A stretch of DNA of 64,000 bases from Sugiyamaella lignohabitans (Eukaryota > Ascomycota > Dipodascomycetes > Dipodascales > Trichomonascaceae): NCBI RefSeq assembly GCF_001640025.1, contig NC_031672.1, positions 558,001 through 622,000 on the forward strand, written 5' to 3'. Both the position numbers and the translations under genes were made by a program. The stretch's first letter is position 1, and each line of letters starts with the position of its first letter. Positions 12,091-21,361 of the stretch are shown here, piece by piece. The notes under the pieces were generated by a model. The model did not search any database, was not told the DNA's origin, and worked only from the letters and a program-made list of their open reading frames with translations.

Positions 12091-14439
12091 ATGGCTTCTG
12101 GATACTCTTTAGATATTCCTCGAGAATCTTTGGATGGCGATGATGAGTCGGATATCGTAGCTAGCGGAGGTCCGGTAACAGACCGGGATCGCGATCTATT
12201 ACGAGCAGATGACGAGGTATTAAAAGCGTTGGCGGGCTCGAGTTCCTCGAAATCTCGTACAACCCCTAATATAAAAAGCTTGTTGCCCAAGAAGAAGTTT
12301 CTGTCATTTGCAACTCCTAAGAAATCGTCAAGACCGTCACCTGGTGGTGACTATGCTTCTCTCGGAGATGGATCATTTAAAGATGAAGATGATGGCTTTG
12401 ATATTGATAGTGACGATAACGATAATTTACAGGGCACTGGCAGTAGCAGTAGTGGTGGTGGTCGAAATGGAAACCCTGGTAAACCCAAGAGATCATTTTT
12501 TGGAGGACACAAGCTGGATACATTCAGAAGAGAGGGAGATATTTCAAATGCAGACTCTGACTTTTCGTCTGAAGATGATTTCGATATTGAGATTGATGTT
12601 GAAACACAGCCTGGTAAACGTAAGAAGAGGAGGTCGAGAAACTCTCAGATGACTGGTCGAAAACATTTACTGGTTTTCCTGCTTATTATTCTTGGATTTG
12701 GTTTATTATACTCTATTCATGGAAGCGATGACGACGAGGATACTCAGAAATCTGGAGGGTCCAAGAAGCCCAAGTATAAGAAACTGGTGAAATCTTTACA
12801 ATCAAATGGAACTCATGAGTTTTATCCAACTACTGTCGTCATTTCTTTGGACGGGTTTCATCCACATTACGTCAGTGAAGAATTAACACCTAATTTGCAT
12901 AGTTTGTTTGTAGACCATTCTGGAGTTCCTTATATGATCCCATCGTTTCCTTCGTCAACTTTCCCCAATCACTGGACTCTAGTGACTGGTTTATATCCTG
13001 CCAACCATGGAATCATAGGCAATACCTTTTTTGACACCAAGACTGGTAAGCAGTTTTTCAACACCAAGCCAGGACAAAGTCTGCAAAGAGAATGGTGGGG
13101 AGGTGAGCCTATATGGGAGACTGCTGCCTTGCAAGGTGTTTCGACAGCTGTTCATATGTGGCCAGGATCCGAGGTAGATTGGGAAGATGTCGCCCCTGTT
13201 GCAGTAGATAAATTCAACAAGTCAGAGCCATTAACATCCAAGACTAATAGGGTATTCCAATGGCTAGACAATGGAAATTATGAACAGCGTCCTGAGTTAA
13301 TTTTGACCTATGTTCCAAATGTCGACACTGTAGGACATCAGGTTGGTATATCTGGTCCTGAGATCAGAGCGACTTTACAAGAGGTTGATTCATTTGTTGG
13401 AAGTATCTTGTCTGGCATCAAGTCACGTAATCTTGATAGTATTGTTAATGTGATGGTACTTTCAGATCACGGCATGGCACCTACTTCGAATGATAGAATA
13501 GTGTTTTTGGAAGATCTCATGGATACCAACTCGATTGAGCATTTGGATGGATGGCCCTTGGTAGGTCTGCGTTTGAAAAATCCTACGAGCTCTAATAGCC
13601 AGAAAGGTGGTGGTAGTCTGGACGATGCTGTTAACAAGAATATTGATTCAAAAGAATCAACAAAATCATTAGAACAGACCATTCAAAGCACATATCAATC
13701 ATTGAAGAGCAAAGAAGATCCTTCGAAATTCAAGGTGTTCCTTAAAGACAACATGCCTAGGGAATGGAATTTTGGTGGTATGAACTCACAGTACTCGAGT
13801 CGGATTGCACCTCTATGGCTTGTTCCTCAAGTCGGGTGGTCAATAACCACTCGTAAGCAGCTCGAAGATATGGGTGGCAGATACCAACCTTTTGGAGTGC
13901 ATGGCTACAATAATACAGAGAGTTTGATGAGAGCACTATTTTTGGCAACTGGACCGTATTTCAGTCAAGATCAAATGTTTCATCCCATTCCTAATGTTGA
14001 TGTGTACAATATCATTTGCGATACCTTGAATCTTGTGCCAGCTCATACCGACGGTGCCCCTGTTCGTCGAGCTCTGGAAAGTCTTCCTAGCAAGTGGGTC
14101 GACCCTCAACCTTACCCAGGAGTAGAGTTCCACACTGAAATCCTGAAAGTCAACTCGACTTACGACATCCTTTTTGGTGGCTCTGGTGGGTCTAACCAGT
14201 ACAAAGTCAAAGAGCCATCAAAGTCGTCTTCAGCTACCAACCCATCCAGTACTTCTTCAACTGCTACGGGCCCTGCCTCTACGTCTTCTCTGCCAGAAAA
14301 TTCTGAGAAACCATCTTTCTTTGGCAAGGTGACAGACTGGTGGAATAGCATATCCACAGCGACTTCTGATGCCCTGAGTAGTGCCAAGGACTGGGTTTCA
14401 TCCAAATTTAGTAGCGCCGATAAAGGCGAAAGCAGATAG
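12091..14439 (+). CDS. NPP1: Type II membrane nucleotide pyrophosphatase/phosphodiesterase (NPP family)
   Basis: The 782-residue protein has a long acidic cytosolic N-terminus, a basic patch (KRKKRRSR), one membrane segment at about residues 191-209 and a large C-terminal catalytic domain. That domain shows the alkaline-phosphatase-superfamily pattern of NPP enzymes: VVISLDGF near 249 with a metal Asp, PSSTFPNHW near 287 with the nucleophilic Thr, YVPNVDTVGHQVG with metal Asp/His, and LSDHGM. Family members hydrolyse extracellular nucleotides and related phosphodiesters; in S. cerevisiae NPP1 and NPP2 help phosphate scavenging. The Ser/Thr-rich C-terminus is probably disordered. It is convergent with the lyase gene, with 157 bp between stop codons and no repeat. 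The symbol follows the yeast pair; NPP1 and NPP2 cannot be told apart here. Confidence 0.88.
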   Translation: MASGYSLDIPRESLDGDDESDIVASGGPVTDRDRDLLRADDEVLKALAGSSSSKSRTTPNIKSLLPKKKFLSFATPKKSSRPSPGGDYASLGDGSFKDEDDGFDIDSDDNDNLQGTGSSSSGGGRNGNPGKPKRSFFGGHKLDTFRREGDISNADSDFSSEDDFDIEIDVETQPGKRKKRRSRNSQMTGRKHLLVFLLIILGFGLLYSIHGSDDDEDTQKSGGSKKPKYKKLVKSLQSNGTHEFYPTTVVISLDGFHPHYVSEELTPNLHSLFVDHSGVPYMIPSFPSSTFPNHWTLVTGLYPANHGIIGNTFFDTKTGKQFFNTKPGQSLQREWWGGEPIWETAALQGVSTAVHMWPGSEVDWEDVAPVAVDKFNKSEPLTSKTNRVFQWLDNGNYEQRPELILTYVPNVDTVGHQVGISGPEIRATLQEVDSFVGSILSGIKSRNLDSIVNVMVLSDHGMAPTSNDRIVFLEDLMDTNSIEHLDGWPLVGLRLKNPTSSNSQKGGGSLDDAVNKNIDSKESTKSLEQTIQSTYQSLKSKEDPSKFKVFLKDNMPREWNFGGMNSQYSSRIAPLWLVPQVGWSITTRKQLEDMGGRYQPFGVHGYNNTESLMRALFLATGPYFSQDQMFHPIPNVDVYNIICDTLNLVPAHTDGAPVRRALESLPSKWVDPQPYPGVEFHTEILKVNSTYDILFGGSGGSNQYKVKEPSKSSSATNPSSTSSTATGPASTSSLPENSEKPSFFGKVTDWWNSISTATSDALSSAKDWVSSKFSSADKGESR

Positions 14440-14596
14440 AATATTGTTTTTTGTTTATTTATTTAGTTCAATGCATTACTTAACTGTATTTACGACGGTT
14501 TAACCCGTACTAGTGGTAGCTAATACTAACGGGGCACCAGCTACAGTGGTCCCCAAACTATATAAAAAATTTCAAGATGTATTTATTTTTAAATAT

Positions 14597-16318
14597 CTAT
14601 AATTTGGGCTTGGTACTGGCCATCCATCCAAATTCGAGCTTCTTGTCCTTTCCAGAGTCTATGATAACATTGATAACGCTCACGTTATCACTGCGAATGG
14701 CTTCCAGAGTAGCACTTCGTACCTCATCCAAAGTTTTAGCCAAGTATCCTTTGGCACCAAGGGACTCGGCAAGAGTATGGTATGCTGTATTTAATTGTAA
14801 TGCAGTAGACGGTAATGGCTTGTCGTCTACATTATCGTAAGCAGTAGGGTCAACGCCGTGATACACACCACTGTTGTTCATGACGTAAATGATCATTGGA
14901 AGTTGTGATCTCACAGCAGTTTCGACTTCAACAGCTGAAAAACCAAATGCAGAGTCACCTTCGATAGCAACCACTAGACTATCAGGAGATGCTGCCTTGG
15001 CAGCAATAGCATAACCAAGGCCAACTCCCATAGTAGCATTGGTACCAGCATCCAGTCTAGTTCGAGGACTGTTGAGAGAGAATGAAGATCTGGAAATATC
15101 CATAGTGTTGGCACCCTCAGAGACATAAATGATTTCTTTACTAGAAGGAAGAGTTTCTGAAAAGGTTTCTCGAATAGTCTTATATACAGCCTGATACTTG
15201 ATGGGATCAGTCACGGTTGAATCAACTTTTTCCGCCTTGGCTTGGTTGGATGCCTTGGTATCGGCAATTTCTTTAAGCAGAGGAGGTGATCTCCACGAAG
15301 AATTGCCATGACTTGTCAGTTCGTTGAGAATTTGATGGACGACCAGTTCTATATCACCAGCAATACCGAGTTCGGGATTGCCGGAATTGTTACCAAGCTC
15401 TTCAGCAGCAGAATCCACTTGGATTATTTTGACATTGTCAGAGAACTTGGGTGAATCACCATAGTGAAGAATCCAGTTCAAACGAGCTCCAAGCAAAAGG
15501 ATAACATCAGCATTTTTAAGAGCTGCAGATCGCGCAGCAGAAACGTTTAAACTGTTATCATCAGGGATGACTCCTTTGCCCATGGGAGTAGGCAAAAATG
15601 GGATGTTGGTGCGTTCTTGAAATTGACGAATGATATTTTCAGCCCGTCCGTACGCAGCACCTTTACCTACAATAAGAAGTGGAGATTTGGCGGTTTTAAG
15701 GACATTAACAGCTCGTCTTATTCGTTCTGGATCGCCCATAGTTTTTGGCGCTAATCCAGGAGGCACCAATTTTTGCACAACAGATTCCTTTGACTGGTGA
15801 TTCTTAATATCGAGTTTAGCCTGGATAATATCAGCCGGTAAATCAATATAAGTGGATCCTGGCCTGCCGAAATATGATGTTCTATAAGCTTTCTCGATCA
15901 TATAAGGGACAGATTTCACTGTGGAAGGTTGATTGGCAAACTTAGTATGTGGATAAAGAAGAGCGACCTGATTCAACTCTTGGAAAGCACCTTTTCCTCT
16001 TTGATGAGTCTCAGAAGACCCTGCTAGTAATAGCAAAGGAAAATGATTGGAATTAGCATTTTCAATTCCTGCCATGGCATGAACCACGCCAGGACCACCC
16101 ACTACCAAAGATACACCGGGCTTTCCAGTTAAATAACCATAGGCAGTGGCAGCATAAGTAGCAGCCTGCTCATTACGGAAAGAAATAAACTTGATTCCTC
16201 GGTTGATGCATGCCTCGGCCACTTCGATTACTGGAATACCAACAATGCCAAAAATATGAGTAACTCCGAGCTGCACCAGGGAGTTGGCAATAATCTCTGA
16301 TCCCGATATCACTGACAT
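14597..16318 (-). CDS. PXP1: 2-hydroxyacyl-CoA lyase / oxalyl-CoA decarboxylase-like ThDP enzyme
   Basis: This 573-residue protein is a thiamine-diphosphate-dependent enzyme. The N-terminal pyrimidine-binding domain carries the cofactor-activating Glu50 in FRNEQAA and a GGPGVVHA motif. The central domain follows, and the C-terminal domain has the ThDP/Mg motif GDSAFGFSA starting near residue 454 and ending NNSG. The overall pattern matches HACL1, oxalyl-CoA decarboxylase and yeast YEL020C/Pxp1, which cleave 2-hydroxyacyl-CoA (alpha-oxidation) or decarboxylate oxalyl-CoA. It ends in PKL, a weak variant of the peroxisomal PTS1 signal, consistent with a peroxisomal location. The start ATG is at 16318. 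Acetolactate synthase is less likely because the match runs along the HACL line and no mitochondrial presequence is seen. Exact substrate is uncertain. Confidence 0.85.
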   Translation of the reverse strand: MSVISGSEIIANSLVQLGVTHIFGIVGIPVIEVAEACINRGIKFISFRNEQAATYAATAYGYLTGKPGVSLVVGGPGVVHAMAGIENANSNHFPLLLLAGSSETHQRGKGAFQELNQVALLYPHTKFANQPSTVKSVPYMIEKAYRTSYFGRPGSTYIDLPADIIQAKLDIKNHQSKESVVQKLVPPGLAPKTMGDPERIRRAVNVLKTAKSPLLIVGKGAAYGRAENIIRQFQERTNIPFLPTPMGKGVIPDDNSLNVSAARSAALKNADVILLLGARLNWILHYGDSPKFSDNVKIIQVDSAAEELGNNSGNPELGIAGDIELVVHQILNELTSHGNSSWRSPPLLKEIADTKASNQAKAEKVDSTVTDPIKYQAVYKTIRETFSETLPSSKEIIYVSEGANTMDISRSSFSLNSPRTRLDAGTNATMGVGLGYAIAAKAASPDSLVVAIEGDSAFGFSAVEVETAVRSQLPMIIYVMNNSGVYHGVDPTAYDNVDDKPLPSTALQLNTAYHTLAESLGAKGYLAKTLDEVRSATLEAIRSDNVSVINVIIDSGKDKKLEFGWMASTKPKL

Positions 16319-17066
16319 TGCACCGGTTTTCTATCTTTTTTGTCAAACCAATAAGCAAAATCAAGCAAGCCAAAACAAAAACACCCTATAAAAAACTCGG
16401 AAATCCAAGGCCAAAACGTTCTAAATTAATTAACAACTGGCGGCTAGATCGATCTAATGTATTTATATGGCATTCAAATGTCGGGAAGTCACCAACAGAT
16501 TGTGGGTCAAATGTGACGCAATCTGCACGATAGCCGTCCCGGAGACTTGAGCGGCTCGCTATACTTGTGGGGTAAGCGCCGTGGGGGTCGGTCTCCGGCA
16601 ACTGAGGCTTTCTACTCCAGACCCGGTGATTCCTTGATCCATAGTTCAGGATATTAATTTTACGGTTTAGCAAGCTTTGAAATTTTAAGAATAAAAGCAT
16701 AATTTTTAGTGAATTTATATACAGATTGTGAGGTACCTCAGCTGTCAATTTACAGAGTTCATTGGAGGTATTATTGTTTTATTATTTCCTATTCAAATAA
16801 AAATTCAGACTGTTTCTTCACTCATAAAATACTCTTAAAGATATTGTGATTCACACTGGTAATTTTTTTAACATTGTCTAGTACCCATGACTGTCCTGTG
16901 ATTCTTTTCATCTCCTCAGTACTCTTGCAGAAAAAGATCGGCAGTGAACAATTACCCCTGAGTTTTATACGGAAGAAAATACAGCCGCTTGTAGATTTCA
17001 GGACTCGCATCTGGTGATATCAGGCGCGTGACTGAAGTTGAAGAGAAACAAGTCAAAAGTAGTCCA
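16319..17066. other. Divergent promoter region
   Basis: This lies between two divergently transcribed genes. It holds one badly decayed copy of the GC-rich repeat (16591-16627) and otherwise AT-rich sequence with no gene. Confidence 0.5.
16591..16627 (+). repeat. Decayed GC repeat A arm
   Basis: GTCTCCGGCAACTGAGGC followed by CTCCAGACCC aligns with the A arm but has lost pairing. Confidence 0.4.
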
Positions 17067-17630
17067 ATGAGTCGAAAACTATCTCTTTCAAGATGGATTT
17101 GTTTATTCCTACTGTTTGTGGCGTCAGCTATGGCAAATACTGAGACAATTAGGTTCGTCCAGCCTGCTTCGGCAGCTTCACAGCGTAGTCCTTCATTCAC
17201 GCTTTATGACAGTAACAGTATTTCAAATCGAATCAGGTTAAGTCGTCAGGAAAGACCGTATCATCTTGTGCGGAAGGTGTTTCCAGCTCGAGTTGGAATG
17301 ACAAAACTGGAATGGTATAAGATTGAGGGTACACCTGGTCAGATGTACGAGGTACGAGTGTGCTGGCCCGCGTCTCAGCCGACGAAATTCGACCTCGTCT
17401 ACGACCAAGAGACACATTCAGTAGGAGTTGAATACAGCATGGACTTCTTCTCCAATGTCCCTGGTCTTATGGAGGATCCACACCCAGTAGACTTTGACAT
17501 CGTTCTCAACAAAGTCGTGTGGCTGAATACGATTCCCAGCGATATTGCAGAGACCATTCTGCTTGTGCTAGGAGGGATAGTTGTAGGGTACTGGATGTCC
17601 CGTATACCATATCGACGAGGCTTGTTTTAG
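17067..17630 (+). CDS. Small type I membrane protein, probably ER, function unknown
   Basis: The protein is 187 residues from the ATG at 17067; the frame is open a little further upstream but without ATG. Residues 8-23 form a signal peptide (hydrophobic core ICLFLLFVASAMA, likely cleavage after Ala23). A lumenal domain of about 135 residues follows, with the core EWYKIEGTPGQMYEVRVCW. A C-terminal membrane segment spans about 162-180 and leaves a short basic tail (PYRRGLF). This architecture fits an ER-resident accessory protein. I do not recognise the family; a GPI-synthesis or translocon accessory subunit would be a guess. It is convergent with BET3, with a half repeat (17747-17806) between the two. 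Confidence 0.8.
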   Translation: MSRKLSLSRWICLFLLFVASAMANTETIRFVQPASAASQRSPSFTLYDSNSISNRIRLSRQERPYHLVRKVFPARVGMTKLEWYKIEGTPGQMYEVRVCWPASQPTKFDLVYDQETHSVGVEYSMDFFSNVPGLMEDPHPVDFDIVLNKVVWLNTIPSDIAETILLVLGGIVVGYWMSRIPYRRGLF

Positions 17631-17746
17631 CGCTCTTATTTATTAATTAACCATGCATCAAAAAATATAATTGTCAGTGTTCCCTGTATCAGACGCGACC
17701 TTAGCGGCCCAACGATAATCGGATTCAGGATGGGACAATCTTTGGT

Positions 17747-17806
17747 CGACTCGAGCGAAGCGAGAGGAGCAGCGGGGTCTGGGGCGGAGCCCCAGCCGCC
17801 GGAGGC
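17747..17806 (-). repeat. GC double-hairpin repeat, long-B half (copy 5)
   Basis: Intact 60-bp unit in a convergent gap, 117 bp after one stop and 93 bp beyond the BET3 stop. Confidence 0.93.
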
Positions 17807-17898
17807 AGACCTGTTCTCTAGAGGTTTAATCATAAACAATTGGATTTTCTCATATCATATCAGATGCTGCAGGTTGGAGAATGGCTGCTGCTGGTCGT

Positions 17899-18657
17899 TT
17901 AGTCCTCTCCAGGAGGGATCTCGTCTTCTAGTGTCTTGATAAACTTGACTCGGAGCTCTGTGTAGTCGCTTCCCTGTAAGGTATCGCTGACAAACTCTGT
18001 CTCGACCTGTAATTGCACCATTTCAAGAGCGCCTCTAATGACGCCAGCCAGCAGGTTAGAGTACCACAGCTCTCTATGGGCCCGACCATCATCTGGCAAC
18101 TCTACAAACTCTGCCAGAGGATTTTCATCGAATATTAAACTGAACTGCTTGAAATCAGCAGTCCAATTGTCGATGGTAGGTGTGATGTTCAAGAACATTT
18201 TGAATCCGACTTTAGAGATGATCTCGGCAGTTTCTTTGAGCTCGCGACATCGACCAGTACCAGACTTTGCTAGGAACTCCTCTATTAATCGAAGACCGAT
18301 GTTGTAGCCCATTTTATCCAATTGCTTGTTCACTTGACTGTAATCTCCCTCGAAATCCTTGCACAACTGGGCCACGATGGACCCGTATGTCAGCGTCAGC
18401 AGCTCTGAATTCTGGATTGTGTTAGTTGACAACTCGAAATGCACTGTCAATGAGCCTCTGGCTATGTTGTTCAGCTCTGTATCACCTTGTTCCTCTTGCT
18501 TTCCCTGAGGGGATTCCAGAAATGAGAGGAGCCAGAGTGGAGCCCGATGTTATGTCAAGAACCGAAACAACCGCAAAGCGGAACTGGAACTTACTATTTT
18601 ATCCACTTTGTATTTCCAAGTGTCCTCGCCCACAGCACGGGCAGACCTCGAGGACAT
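17899..18657 (-). CDS. BET3: TRAPP complex core subunit Bet3, spliced
   Basis: This is a two-exon gene on the minus strand. Exon 1 (18657-18595) starts at an ATG and encodes 21 residues ending WKYKVDKI. The intron (18594-18412, 183 bp) begins GTAAGT and ends with CTAAC branch and CAG. Exon 2 (18411-17899) continues NSELLTLTYGSIVAQL. The 191-residue product is close to the yeast length (193) and matches Bet3 end to end, including MGYNIG, the ITP-NW segment, FVELPDDG and the terminal PPGED. Cys76 in SGTGRC corresponds to the acylated cysteine of mammalian TRAPPC3. Bet3 is in the core of TRAPP, the Golgi tethering complex that activates the Rab Ypt1. Without splicing the conserved N-terminus is lost and exon 2 has no ATG start. 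Confidence 0.95.
18412..18594 (-). other. BET3: BET3 intron (183 bp)
   Basis: On the minus strand the donor is GTAAGT, the branch site AACTAAC lies 9 nt before the junction, and the acceptor is CAG. Removing it joins phase 0 and restores the Bet3 consensus WKYKVDKI-NSELLTLTYG. Confidence 0.92.
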
Positions 18658-18946
18658 TGTTGCGTTTGAGACTGATAAACTGTCCCAGTATGATCTGTGG
18701 GTGGTGGTGGTCTAGTTAAGCGTGGAACAGCATCAACTCCACTGATAAACCATGTGTCCTTTTGCATCATATATCCAGCTGCCAGGCTATTATGTACGAG
18801 GCCTACTCAGCCCAGATGCATGTACGTGAAGTGAGTTTCGAGATCAGATCTACTAACTACCCCTTATTTTTCACGGATCAGAGTGTCTGGTGTGGCCGTT
18901 GTCGAATCGGTTTGAATATAAAACACCGCGTTTTTGGAGAGTTCCG
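18658..18946. promoter_or_regulatory. BET3/ERG12 divergent promoter and ERG12 leader
   Basis: The sequence TATAAA lies about 30 bp before the ERG12 ATG. A possible 5'-leader intron is visible: donor GTGAGT at 18831, perfect TACTAAC at 18851-18857 and AG at 18880-18881. Upstream ATGs at 18792 and 18816 precede it. Confidence 0.35.
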
Positions 18947-20164
18947 ATGAAGAACTTTATTGTGTCTGCTCCAGGAAAGGTTATTCTTTTCGGTGAGCAT
19001 GCTGTGGTTCATAATAAACCTGCTATAGCGGCAGCAGTGTCGCTGAGAACATACACAGGCGTCGAAGATTTGGCAGATACTTCCAAGATAGAGCTTGATT
19101 TTGCTGATATCAAGTTCGATCATCAATGGGCTATTGAAGATCTACCATGGAACGAGCTTTCTGCTTCGAGATCATCTGAATCTGCCATTCCTACTTCTTT
19201 GGACCAACATGTGGTGGACATTCTGAACGAGACCGCTTTAAAGGGCATTACAAATACTTTCCAGCATGCTGCTGCTTTCGCATTCATCTATCTTTATATG
19301 AGCATTTGTTCTCGTGATACTCCTGGCAAGAAATTCACAACTCGATCGACTCTACCAGTCGGTGCAGGTCTTGGTTCGTCGGCCTGTCTCTCTGTATGTC
19401 TATCATCAGCACTTCTCAGAGTAGCTGGTCAGATCACGAATCCAGAACCCACTCCTTCTGAAGAGTTTATTGATCTCATTAACAATTGGGCATTTATTGG
19501 CGAGTGCTGTATTCACGGCAACCCGTCTGGCATTGATAATACTGTAGCTACTCGCGGTGGAGCTGTCAAGTTCAGACGGCCCAATATCATGGAGCCAATT
19601 GCCAACTTCCCTCCTGTAAAACTAGTTTTAACCAACACTGGATACCCACGAAGAACATCAGAACTTGTTGCCAATGTGGGAAAACTACGGAAAAACCTGC
19701 CTACTGTCGTCGAGCCTATTCTCGATGCTATAGAACATGTCTCAGAAGAGGCATACAAAATCCTCAACAGTGGCCAGTCTAGCTCTGCTATTGCTGCTAA
19801 CCTAGGTTCTCTAGTTCACATTAACCACGCTCTATTAGTTGCACTAGGAGTAAGTCATCCAGCTCTTGAACAGACTAAATATGTTGCAGACAGCTTAAAA
19901 CTTGGTGAAACGAAACTCACGGGAGCTGGCGGTGGCGGCTGTGCCATTACCCTTGTCACTGAAGACGTGAGTAAAGAGGAAGTGCATTCCAAGGTAGCTC
20001 AGCTGCGTGAAAAACTCCCTGCTGAGTTCCAAATTTTCGACACCATTCTTGGTGGTCCCGGTGTCGGCTACACTGAAGATTACCCCCAAGCTGTGGCCGA
20101 CAAGTTCGCATCCATGGAGAACGACGACTTTGAGAAGCTCTCTTGGTCCTACTGGTCTTCCTAG
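18947..20164 (+). CDS. ERG12: Mevalonate kinase
   Basis: This 405-residue GHMP-family kinase phosphorylates mevalonate with ATP in the cytosol, an early step of ergosterol and isoprenoid synthesis. It opens MKNFIVSAPGKVILFGEHAVV, the signature N-terminal motif. The GHMP ATP loop PVGAGLGSSA is near residue 135, HGNPSGIDNTVAT near 190, and the C-terminal loop KLTGAGGGGC near 325. I chose the ATG at 18947; the frame stays open 57 bp further upstream, but only a GTG lies there and the family motif begins at the chosen Met. A GC-rich half repeat starts 44 bp after the stop, in the gap to convergent FSF1. Confidence 0.97.
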   Translation: MKNFIVSAPGKVILFGEHAVVHNKPAIAAAVSLRTYTGVEDLADTSKIELDFADIKFDHQWAIEDLPWNELSASRSSESAIPTSLDQHVVDILNETALKGITNTFQHAAAFAFIYLYMSICSRDTPGKKFTTRSTLPVGAGLGSSACLSVCLSSALLRVAGQITNPEPTPSEEFIDLINNWAFIGECCIHGNPSGIDNTVATRGGAVKFRRPNIMEPIANFPPVKLVLTNTGYPRRTSELVANVGKLRKNLPTVVEPILDAIEHVSEEAYKILNSGQSSSAIAANLGSLVHINHALLVALGVSHPALEQTKYVADSLKLGETKLTGAGGGGCAITLVTEDVSKEEVHSKVAQLREKLPAEFQIFDTILGGPGVGYTEDYPQAVADKFASMENDDFEKLSWSYWSS

Positions 20165-20207
20165 AAAATGTATTTTTATCCCTTTTAATGAATCAAGCCG
20201 ATGCTAT

Positions 20208-20267
20208 GCCTCCGGCGGCTGGGGCTTCGCCCCAGACCCCACGGCTCCTCTCGCTTCGCTCGAGTCG
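20208..20267 (+). repeat. GC double-hairpin repeat, long-B half (copy 6)
   Basis: Intact 60-bp unit, A loop TTC, in the ERG12/FSF1 convergent gap, 44 bp after the ERG12 stop. Confidence 0.93.
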
Positions 20268-20377
20268 GGGGTTGGGAGGAGGTACTAAGTTGATTATGAG
20301 GATTAGTAAGACTCTATCAAGTGTCTGGGGACAGGGATCGAAGTGAGGGTCTAAAGACTTTAAATATATATTTTGAA

Positions 20378-21361
20378 TTACATGCCACGGTTGAACCATA
20401 CCTCAGACACTGGTGTGCCTTTGGAGTTCTTAAGGTTGGAGAGCTCAGGCTCCAATTGTGTTGTGGACTTGACTCGTTTCGTCGGGAACACACCAAGTGC
20501 AAAGGGGAGTACTGCGAAGGATGTGATAGTAATAAGACCGAGGTTGGCAGCGGTCACGGCGAGATTGGACTTTCCTCGAAGAATGCCTCTTTGAAGTCTA
20601 TATAAGATAAGAGGAGGAAATACCATAATTGGTGTTGCGGTAATGACACGGGATAGAGCTGTCTCACCTACGGCATACTTAGCGGCGGTTTTAGAAGTTC
20701 CTACGGGCTCATTGGTTTCTGGGTCATGTACAGTGATGCCCTTGCGAATCTCTTCTCCACGCATGAGGAAAACATTGACGATACCAGCAGAGACAACTGC
20801 CGCAAAAGGAACAAGTCTTGACAGGATAGTCTTGGTACTGGCTGATACATTCTTCAAACGTGGAACGATTGCGTTCAAGCCTAAAGCAACAGAGCATGAA
20901 CCACTTACTGCTAACAGATAATTGGTGATAAGTTGCTGAGTAGACAGAGGATGCGACTTGTTGGCATTAGCTGTATTCACAGCTACGTTAAGACTCTGGT
21001 TAGCAATTTGCCAAAACAAAGTACCAGCGGTCCCCAGGCCAGGAGTAAGCATGCCGACTGTGACGACAAGATTTGATAACACATATGATGACATTCTAAA
21101 TGGAAGAACAACGGGTAATCCTGTATCTGGGTGCAGAGTAGAATCTAATACCCTCTTGGCTCTCCATAGTTCAGGGGTCATAGGGCCATCTGAGTTCTTA
21201 TAATCACCAATAAGTTTGCGAGCAAGCTCAATGTCTTTGGAGGTGTTAAACAACATGCGAGGATCAGAAACTTCGGCACAGTGACGAACTCTTCCCATAT
21301 AAGTGGACAGGTCATATCTCGACTCTGGCAAAGGTCGGTTTCCTGGTACTGATGATGCCAT
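20378..21361 (-). CDS. FSF1: Sideroflexin, mitochondrial inner-membrane amino acid transporter
   Basis: The protein is 327 residues from the ATG at 21361, the same length as yeast Fsf1. An in-frame extension to 21472 is open but does not match the family. Sideroflexin hallmarks are present: the YDLSTYMGRVRH start, HPDTGLPVVLPFRMS before the first membrane segment, NQSLNVAVNTANAN between segments, and several hydrophobic helices to the C-terminus. Animal SFXN1 imports serine into mitochondria for one-carbon metabolism; fungal Fsf1 is assumed to carry small amino acids. It is convergent with ERG12 and divergent from PPT2. Confidence 0.94.
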   Translation of the reverse strand: MASSVPGNRPLPESRYDLSTYMGRVRHCAEVSDPRMLFNTSKDIELARKLIGDYKNSDGPMTPELWRAKRVLDSTLHPDTGLPVVLPFRMSSYVLSNLVVTVGMLTPGLGTAGTLFWQIANQSLNVAVNTANANKSHPLSTQQLITNYLLAVSGSCSVALGLNAIVPRLKNVSASTKTILSRLVPFAAVVSAGIVNVFLMRGEEIRKGITVHDPETNEPVGTSKTAAKYAVGETALSRVITATPIMVFPPLILYRLQRGILRGKSNLAVTAANLGLITITSFAVLPFALGVFPTKRVKSTTQLEPELSNLKNSKGTPVSEVWFNRGM

